64,000 bases of DNA from contig NZ_MAUE01000045.1 of the NCBI RefSeq assembly GCF_001702265.1, forward strand, positions 645,767 to 709,766, given 5' to 3'. Numbering within the stretch: the stretch's first letter is position 1; every line of letters begins with the position of its first letter. Shown here piece after piece: positions 58,909 to 64,000 of the stretch. The notes below the pieces were generated by a model. That model was not told the DNA's origin. It made no database searches and was given only the letters and a program-made list of their open reading frames with translations. The stretch comes from Pseudomonas aylmerensis (lineage in GTDB: Bacteria; Pseudomonadota; Gammaproteobacteria; Pseudomonadales; Pseudomonadaceae). The translations under genes and the position numbers were made by a program.

Positions 58909-60741
58909 TCAGTCGATGCCGACAAAACCGCCGGTCTGGTGCTGCCACAACCGCGCATACAAGCCGCCATGGGCCAGCAGTTCGGCATGGCTGCCACTTT
59001 CGGCAATCTGGCCTTTCTCCAGCACCACCAGGCGGTCCATGCGCGCGATGGTCGACAACCGGTGCGCAATCGCAATCACCGTCTTGCCCTGCATCAGGGT
59101 CTCCAGGCTTTCCTGGATCGCCGCTTCCACTTCCGAGTCGAGCGCTGAGGTGGCTTCGTCCATGATCAGAATCGGCGCATCCTTGAGCAACACGCGCGCA
59201 ATCGCAATGCGTTGGCGTTGTCCGCCCGAGAGTTTGACCCCGCGCTCACCCACATGTGCATCCAGCCCGGTGCGGCCTTCGGAGTCGGACAGCAGCGGGA
59301 TGAATTCATCGGCCCGCGCCTTGCGCACGGCGGCCCAGAGTTCTTCATCGGTGGCGTCCGGCTTGCCATACCGCAGGTTGTCGCGGATCGAGCGGTGCAG
59401 CAGCGAGGTGTCCTGGGTGATCATGCCGATCTGTTCGCGCAGGGTTTCCTGGGCCACCTCGGCGATGTCCTGGCCATCGATCAGGATGCGCCCGCCTTGC
59501 AGGTCGTACAGGCGCAGCAGCAAGTTGACCAGGGTCGATTTGCCCGCGCCGGAAGGGCCGATCAAGCCGATTTTCTCCCCGGCCTTGATGGTCAGGTTCA
59601 GGCCGCCAATGATCCCGCTCTTCTTGCCGTAGTGGAAATCCACCTGCTCGAAGCGCACTTCGCCGTGCGGCACGCTCAGGCGTGGGGCCTGGTCACGGTC
59701 GATTACGGCGAGCGGTTGGGCGATGGTCTTCAGGCCGTCCTGCACCATGCCGATGTTTTCGAAAATACCGTTGACCACCCACATGATCCAACCGGACATG
59801 TTGACGATCCGAATCACCAGGCCGGTGGCCAGGGCGATGGCGCCCACGGAGATCAGCGACTGCGTCCACAGCCACAGGGCCAGGCCGGTGGTGGTGACGA
59901 TCAGCAGGCCGTTCATGGTGGTGATCACCACGTCCATGCTGGTGACCACGCGGCTGGCCAGCTGGGTTTTTTCGGTCTGCTCGATGATCGCTTCCTTGGC
60001 GTATTCCTGCTCGTATTGAGTGTGTGCGAACAGCTTCAAGGTGGTGATGTTGGTGTAGCCGTCGACGATGCGGCCCATCAGCTTGGAACGCGCCTCGGAC
60101 GAGATCACCGAGCGTTCCTTCACCCGTGGCACGAAGTAGCGCAGCGCCAGGCTGTAGCCGATGATCCACGTCACCAGCGGGATCATCAGGCGCCAGTCGG
60201 CCTCGGCAAACAGCACCAGGGAGCTGATGGCGTAGATCGCCACGTGCCAGATCGCATCGACCGCCGCCACGGCGGAGTCGCGCAGGGAATTGCCGGTCTG
60301 CATGATGCGCTGGGCGATGCGCCCGGCGAAGTCGTTCTGGAAGAAATTCAGGCTCTGCTTGAGCACATAGCTGTGGTTCTGCCAGCGAATCAGGCTGGTC
60401 ATGCCCGGGCTGATGGTCTGGTGTACCAGCAGGTCATGCAGGGCGCCGAAGATCGGGCGCAGCAGCAGGGCGACCACGGCCATCCAGATCAGCTCGGTGC
60501 TGTGCAGCTGGAAGAAGTTCGCCGGCGGCGTGCCTTGGGCCAGGTCGATGATGCGGCTCAGGTAGCTGAACAGCGCGACTTCGATCAGCGCACCGATCAG
60601 GCCCACCACCAGCAATGCGGCAAAACTTGGCCACACCTGGCGCAGGTAGTAGAGGTAGAAGGGCAGGACTTTATCGGGAGGGGCGGCGCTGGGCGCGTCG
60701 CGGAAAATATCGATCAGCTTTTCAAAACGACGATAGAGCAT
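58909..60741 (-). CDS. ABC exporter, fused permease/ATPase
   Basis: 610 residues. N-terminal six-helix transmembrane domain (VWPSFAALLVVGLIGALIEV and later helices, about 35-330), then the ATPase: Walker A GPSGAGKSTL, signature LSGGQRQRIAIA, Walker B ILIMDEATSALD and H-loop IAIAHRLST. A half-transporter of the lipid/drug exporter type; the cargo is unknown. The start at ATG 60741 has its best ribosome site (AGGAGAG) about 20 bases upstream with a GCCCGCC/GGCGGGC hairpin between; TTG 60777 is an unlikely alternative. Confidence 0.92.
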   Translation of the reverse strand: MLYRRFEKLIDIFRDAPSAAPPDKVLPFYLYYLRQVWPSFAALLVVGLIGALIEVALFSYLSRIIDLAQGTPPANFFQLHSTELIWMAVVALLLRPIFGALHDLLVHQTISPGMTSLIRWQNHSYVLKQSLNFFQNDFAGRIAQRIMQTGNSLRDSAVAAVDAIWHVAIYAISSLVLFAEADWRLMIPLVTWIIGYSLALRYFVPRVKERSVISSEARSKLMGRIVDGYTNITTLKLFAHTQYEQEYAKEAIIEQTEKTQLASRVVTSMDVVITTMNGLLIVTTTGLALWLWTQSLISVGAIALATGLVIRIVNMSGWIMWVVNGIFENIGMVQDGLKTIAQPLAVIDRDQAPRLSVPHGEVRFEQVDFHYGKKSGIIGGLNLTIKAGEKIGLIGPSGAGKSTLVNLLLRLYDLQGGRILIDGQDIAEVAQETLREQIGMITQDTSLLHRSIRDNLRYGKPDATDEELWAAVRKARADEFIPLLSDSEGRTGLDAHVGERGVKLSGGQRQRIAIARVLLKDAPILIMDEATSALDSEVEAAIQESLETLMQGKTVIAIAHRLSTIARMDRLVVLEKGQIAESGSHAELLAHGGLYARLWQHQTGGFVGID

Positions 60742-60823
60742 TAGGTTGACGCCCGCCTGGCGGGCTCTCCTGTTCAAATGCGCGCGCCGCCTCGTGGGCC
60801 GCGCGCGGAACTACCTGCAGACC

Positions 60824-61387
60824 TCAGTCGATGCGCTTGGCCGACTTGATCAGGACAGGATCGATTGGCACGTTCTGCATGCCTTGTTTGGTGGTGGTCT
60901 GCGAGTTGACGATGATGTCGACTACGTCCATGCCCTTGACCACTTTGGCGAATACGGCATAACCGGCATCGCGGCCTGGGTCGAGGAAGGCATTGTCGGC
61001 CACGTTGATGAAGAACTGGCTGGTGGCCGAGTTCGGGTCATTGGTACGCGCCATGGACAAGGTGCCACGCACGTTATGCAGGCCGTTGCTGGCTTCGTTC
61101 TTGATCGGTGCTTCGGTCGGCTTCTGCGACATCGACTGTGTAAAGCCGCCACCCTGGACCATGAAGCCCGGGATCACACGGTGGAAAATCGTGTTGGTGT
61201 AGAAGCCCTTGTCGACATAGGCCAGGAAGTTCTTGGTACTGATCGGCGCCTTGACCGGGTCCAGTTCGATTTCAATCTCGCCGTTGGTGGTGGTGATCAG
61301 CACGTGAGGTGCCTTGGCGGGCTCGGCGGCCATCAGGTTGGCAGCGAACAGAACGGAACCGGCAAAGAAGGCGATTTTTTTCAGCAT
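60824..61387 (-). CDS. ppiA: Periplasmic peptidyl-prolyl cis-trans isomerase (cyclophilin)
   Basis: 187 residues. Signal peptide MLKKIAFFAGSVLFAANLMA, then a cyclophilin domain with FHRVIPGFMVQGGGF, NGLHNVRGTLSMART and NSATSQFFINVADN; the catalytic Arg is in FHRV. It speeds proline isomerisation of exported proteins. It starts 3 bases after the alpha/beta hydrolase stop, so both are probably co-transcribed. Confidence 0.94.
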   Translation of the reverse strand: MLKKIAFFAGSVLFAANLMAAEPAKAPHVLITTTNGEIEIELDPVKAPISTKNFLAYVDKGFYTNTIFHRVIPGFMVQGGGFTQSMSQKPTEAPIKNEASNGLHNVRGTLSMARTNDPNSATSQFFINVADNAFLDPGRDAGYAVFAKVVKGMDVVDIIVNSQTTTKQGMQNVPIDPVLIKSAKRID

Positions 61388-61390
61388 GGG

Positions 61391-62194
61391 TCAGTGATCC
61401 TGGGTAGTGGTTTCGACTGTCTCTAGAAAATCGAGCAGGGTGGTATTAAAGACTTCGGGTTGATCCAAGGGCGTGGCATGGCGTGAATCTTCGATCATCA
61501 CCAGCCGCGCATCGGGCAGCAGTTTTACATAGTTTTCTTTGTGCGCCACGGGGGTGTAGTCGTGGTCGGCGCTGATGACCAGGGTTGGACAGGTAATTCT
61601 CGAAAGTCGTTCCTGTACGCCCCAGCCCACAATCGCATCGAAGCTGGCGAGATAAGCACGTTTGTCGTTTTTTGCCCAGCGTTCGGCCATCTTGCGCCGC
61701 AGGTCGGCCTGTTCCGGCTTGGGGAACAACCGGTCGCCGAGGGCCTTGCCGATGGTCGCGAGGCTGAGCACCCGGGCGAGCGTCCAGCGCTTGGCCCACC
61801 ACCCGTATTCCTGGAGACTGCGCACCTTGACCTCGGGCGCGCTGTTGACGATGCACAGGCTCTTGACCCGTGCGGGTTCGTCCACCGCAAGTTGAAACGC
61901 GATCATGCCACCCATGGACAGCCCCACCACGTGCGCGGCGGGCAGGTCCAGATGCTCGATGAGCGCGAGCAGGTCGTTGGTGAAGCCCTGGATGCTGTAG
62001 CGCTCGCGGGGTTTGTCCGAACGGCCGTGGCCACGTACATCCACCACGATCAGCCGATAGTGACGGGCCAGCACCGGGACCTGCAGCTCCCAATCCTGGC
62101 TGCTGGAGCCCAGGCCGTGGATCAGGACCAGCGGGCTGCCGCGACCGTATTGCGCGTAGTGCAGGTTGCATCCTTCATGTTCGAACCAGGCCAT
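61391..62194 (-). CDS. Alpha/beta hydrolase
   Basis: 267 residues. Oxyanion motif LIHGLGSSSQDW, nucleophile elbow GLSMGGM (Ser near 95), and the late acid/His positions (ISADHDYTP; EDSRHATPLDQPE). It resembles 3-oxoadipate enol-lactonase and carboxylesterase-type enzymes, but the exact substrate cannot be read. GGAG lies 6 bases before the ATG. It lies 14 bases downstream of the LysR gene and just ahead of ppiA. Confidence 0.9.
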   Translation of the reverse strand: MAWFEHEGCNLHYAQYGRGSPLVLIHGLGSSSQDWELQVPVLARHYRLIVVDVRGHGRSDKPRERYSIQGFTNDLLALIEHLDLPAAHVVGLSMGGMIAFQLAVDEPARVKSLCIVNSAPEVKVRSLQEYGWWAKRWTLARVLSLATIGKALGDRLFPKPEQADLRRKMAERWAKNDKRAYLASFDAIVGWGVQERLSRITCPTLVISADHDYTPVAHKENYVKLLPDARLVMIEDSRHATPLDQPEVFNTTLLDFLETVETTTQDH

Positions 62195-62208
62195 GGGTGA
62201 ACTCCGTT

Positions 62209-63132
62209 TCAGGCTTGCTGGGGGGCCGCGAACGGTGCGTCCAGCGGCGCAGTGTCAAAGGTGCGCAGCAGTTCCACGAGGATCTGCGTGGCCGGGCCCA
62301 AGGGTTTGTCTTTGTTCGAGTAGAGATAGAACGTCGGGTTGCGGCTCCCGCCCTTTTCCAGCGGCAGTTGCTTGAGCAAGCCCTCCTTGAGCTCGCGCTC
62401 GATCAGGTGGCGGGGCAACCAGGCAAAGCCCAGGCCGCTGCTGACGAACGTGGCGGCGGTGGCCAGGCTGCCGACGGTCCAGCGCTGTTCGGCGCCGAGC
62501 CAACCTACATCCCGCGGTTGCTGGCGGCCGGAATCGCGGATCACCACCTGCATCTGGCTTTCGAGGTCCTGGAAGCTCAGTTCGCGGTTGAGCCGATGCA
62601 GGGGGTGATCGGGGTGAGCCACGGCGATGAATTCCACGTCGCTCATTTCCGTGCCCAGGTAACCCGGGATGATGAACCCACTGATGGCCAGGTCGGCCAT
62701 GCCATCGAGCAACAGTTCTTCAACGCCCGACAGTACTTCTTCGCGCAGTCGCACGCGGCAACCGCGACTCTGCGGCATAAAGGCGGTGAGGGCACGCACC
62801 AGGCGCGCGTTGGGGTAGGCAGCGTCCACCACCAGGCGGACCTCGGCCTCCCAGCCCTGTTCCATATGGTGGGCGAGGTCTTCCAATTGGCTGGCGTTTT
62901 TCACCAGTTGCCGGGAGCGGCGCAACAGCACTTCTCCGGCGTCGGTGAGCACCGCCTTGCGCCCATCGATGCGCAGCAAGGGCACGCCGAGCTGGTCTTG
63001 CATGCGGGCCACGGTGTAGCTCACCGAGGACTGCGAACGGTGCAGCGCTTCAGCCGCCTGGGCGAAGCCGCCGTGGTCGACCACGGCTTGCAGCGTGCGC
63101 CATTGATCGAGGGTAACGCGGGGCGCTTTCAA
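62209..63132 (-). CDS. LysR-family transcriptional regulator
   Basis: 307 residues: helix-turn-helix at about 8-65 (QAVVDHGGFAQAAEALHRSQ, then VSYTVARMQDQLG) and a LysR effector domain. The start is a TTG codon at 63132 with GAGGAG 6 bases upstream; no ATG is close in frame. It is divergent from a small exported protein gene and runs into the alpha/beta hydrolase gene 14 bases downstream, possible targets. Confidence 0.92.
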   Translation of the reverse strand: MKAPRVTLDQWRTLQAVVDHGGFAQAAEALHRSQSSVSYTVARMQDQLGVPLLRIDGRKAVLTDAGEVLLRRSRQLVKNASQLEDLAHHMEQGWEAEVRLVVDAAYPNARLVRALTAFMPQSRGCRVRLREEVLSGVEELLLDGMADLAISGFIIPGYLGTEMSDVEFIAVAHPDHPLHRLNRELSFQDLESQMQVVIRDSGRQQPRDVGWLGAEQRWTVGSLATAATFVSSGLGFAWLPRHLIERELKEGLLKQLPLEKGGSRNPTFYLYSNKDKPLGPATQILVELLRTFDTAPLDAPFAAPQQA

Positions 63133-63181
63133 GATGGGCTCCTCTTGTCCTAAGCTGACAGTCCTTATTGGAGACTGCCGA

Positions 63182-63496
63182 ATGAGAAAATTCTGTTGCG
63201 TGTTGCTGGCACTGCTGCCGATGACCGCGTTTGCCTACCCCATCGACGTGACTAAAAAGATCAATGGGGTACAAATCGATTACACCGCTTCCGATGTGGA
63301 CGGCGACATCAGCTCGATCCAGCTCAATAACTACGGCACCCAGGATGCCGTGTGTTCGGTAACCTTCACCAACGGTCCGGAGTCCCCACGTCGCCGTACG
63401 GTGACGGTGCCCGCCGGCAAAAGCACCAACACCACGGTCAAGTTCAACCGCGCCATCATCAAGATGCGAATCGCCTTGGACTGTGCGCCGAAATAA
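63182..63496 (+). CDS. Small exported protein of unknown function
   Basis: 104 residues with a signal peptide (MRKFCCVLLALLPMTAFA) and a small beta-rich mature domain (VQIDYTASDVDGDISSIQLN) with two Cys (VCSVTF and LDCAPK) that could form a disulfide. GGAG lies 8 bases before ATG 63182. Probably periplasmic. It is divergent from the LysR gene. No family recognised. Confidence 0.8.
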   Translation: MRKFCCVLLALLPMTAFAYPIDVTKKINGVQIDYTASDVDGDISSIQLNNYGTQDAVCSVTFTNGPESPRRRTVTVPAGKSTNTTVKFNRAIIKMRIALDCAPK

Positions 63497-63644
63497 AGCA
63501 GCAGAGCAGGTCGACAGGAACACTGCACATATAAACAAATTTATAGATGGGTTATAGCAGTTTTTTGCGCTTTTTAATCGAATGAGCCCTGGTTAACCTT
63601 TTCTCCATCGCCTTACAGCATTTACAGATGGAGCCTACGAAGCC

Positions 63645-64000
63645 ATGTCCAATGTTCTGATCATCGAAAGCAGCGCTCGCCAGCAGGATTCGATTTCCCG
63701 CCAACTGACCCGCCAGTTCATCAGCCAATGGCAGGCCGCCCATCCGGCAGACCAGATCACCGTGCGCGACGTGGCCCTCAACCCGGTTCCGCACCTGGAC
63801 GCCAACCTGCTCGGCGGCTGGATGAAGCCTGCCGAGCAGCGCAACGACGATGAGCAGGTGTCGCTCGACCGCTCCGATGAATTGACCCACGAATTACTCG
63901 CCGCCGATGTGCTGGTGATGGCTGCGCCGATGTACAACTTCGCCATCCCAAGCACCCTCAAGGCCTGGTTGGACCACGTGTTGCGCGCCGGTGTGACCTT
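63645..64000 (+). CDS. azoR: FMN-dependent NADH-azoreductase (3'-truncated by window edge)
   Basis: First 118 codons of an AcpD/AzoR flavodoxin-fold quinone and azo reductase. The flavin phosphate loop ESSARQQDSISRQLT, the Asp/Val strand LAADVLVMAAPMYNFAIPS (FMN and active-site loop) and LKAWLDHVLRAGVTF are intact. The gene continues past base 64000. It protects against quinones using NADH. Confidence 0.93.
   Translation, partial: MSNVLIIESSARQQDSISRQLTRQFISQWQAAHPADQITVRDVALNPVPHLDANLLGGWMKPAEQRNDDEQVSLDRSDELTHELLAADVLVMAAPMYNFAIPSTLKAWLDHVLRAGVT

Overview
The window looks like chromosomal DNA of a fluorescent Pseudomonas (P. fluorescens group). The basis is high GC, REP-type repeats (GCCGGCAAGCCGGCTCCTAC-like and GGGAGCGGGCTTGCTCGCG-like), and core gene order matching the Pseudomonas aeruginosa blocks smc-zipA-ligA, dnaX-ybaB-recR and apt-anr-hemN-ccoSIHG-ccoPQON-aer. 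No tRNA, rRNA, CRISPR array, prophage or insertion sequence was seen. The only RNA gene found is the 4.5S SRP RNA (ffs).

Layout. 1-6.2 kb: end of smc, zipA and ligA (chromosome condensation, divisome, DNA ligation). 6.3-14.3 kb: an accessory stretch with a zinc metallopeptidase, ffs, a lipoprotein, a muramidase coupled to a small exported SH3-like protein (possible effector/immunity pair), a DUF2167 membrane protein, a LysR regulator divergent from an EamA exporter, a VOC protein and a solute-binding protein. 14.4-20.1 kb: dnaX, ybaB, an MDR oxidoreductase, recR with its own promoter, and an acyl-CoA dehydrogenase. 20.2-39.5 kb: the low-oxygen respiration block: apt, the oxygen sensor anr, a small coiled-coil protein, hemN, the maturation genes ccoS/ccoI/ccoH/ccoG, and two tandem cbb3 oxidase operons (ccoNOQP-1 and -2), then an alpha/beta hydrolase and the energy-taxis receptor aer. 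ANR/FNR-type boxes precede hemN, ccoG, ccoN1 and ccoN2. A Phd/PIN toxin-antitoxin pair is inserted between ccoP1 and ccoG.

39.5-46.4 kb: a CPBP membrane protease, two EamA exporters (one behind a ~290-nt leader with a 54-codon proline-rich ORF and a terminator-like hairpin), a chemoreceptor and aceK. 46.4-48.4 kb: an AT-richer accessory island of three small minus-strand genes; two encode disordered proteins carrying five PPxY motifs and sharing a C-terminal motif. 48.4-55 kb: hrpA, a ~370-bp palindromic REP-like array with a perfect 48-bp inverted repeat, a FabH-like synthase, and an ECF sigma/zinc anti-sigma pair. 55-64 kb: a porin, a FemAB-like acyltransferase, aquaporin, an ABC exporter, ppiA, an alpha/beta hydrolase, a LysR regulator, a small exported protein and the start of an azoreductase gene.

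The best candidates for something undescribed are the PPxY island, the leader before the second EamA exporter, the muramidase/exported-protein pair, and the palindromic array behind hrpA. All functional statements are read from sequence and family knowledge; no database search was run.
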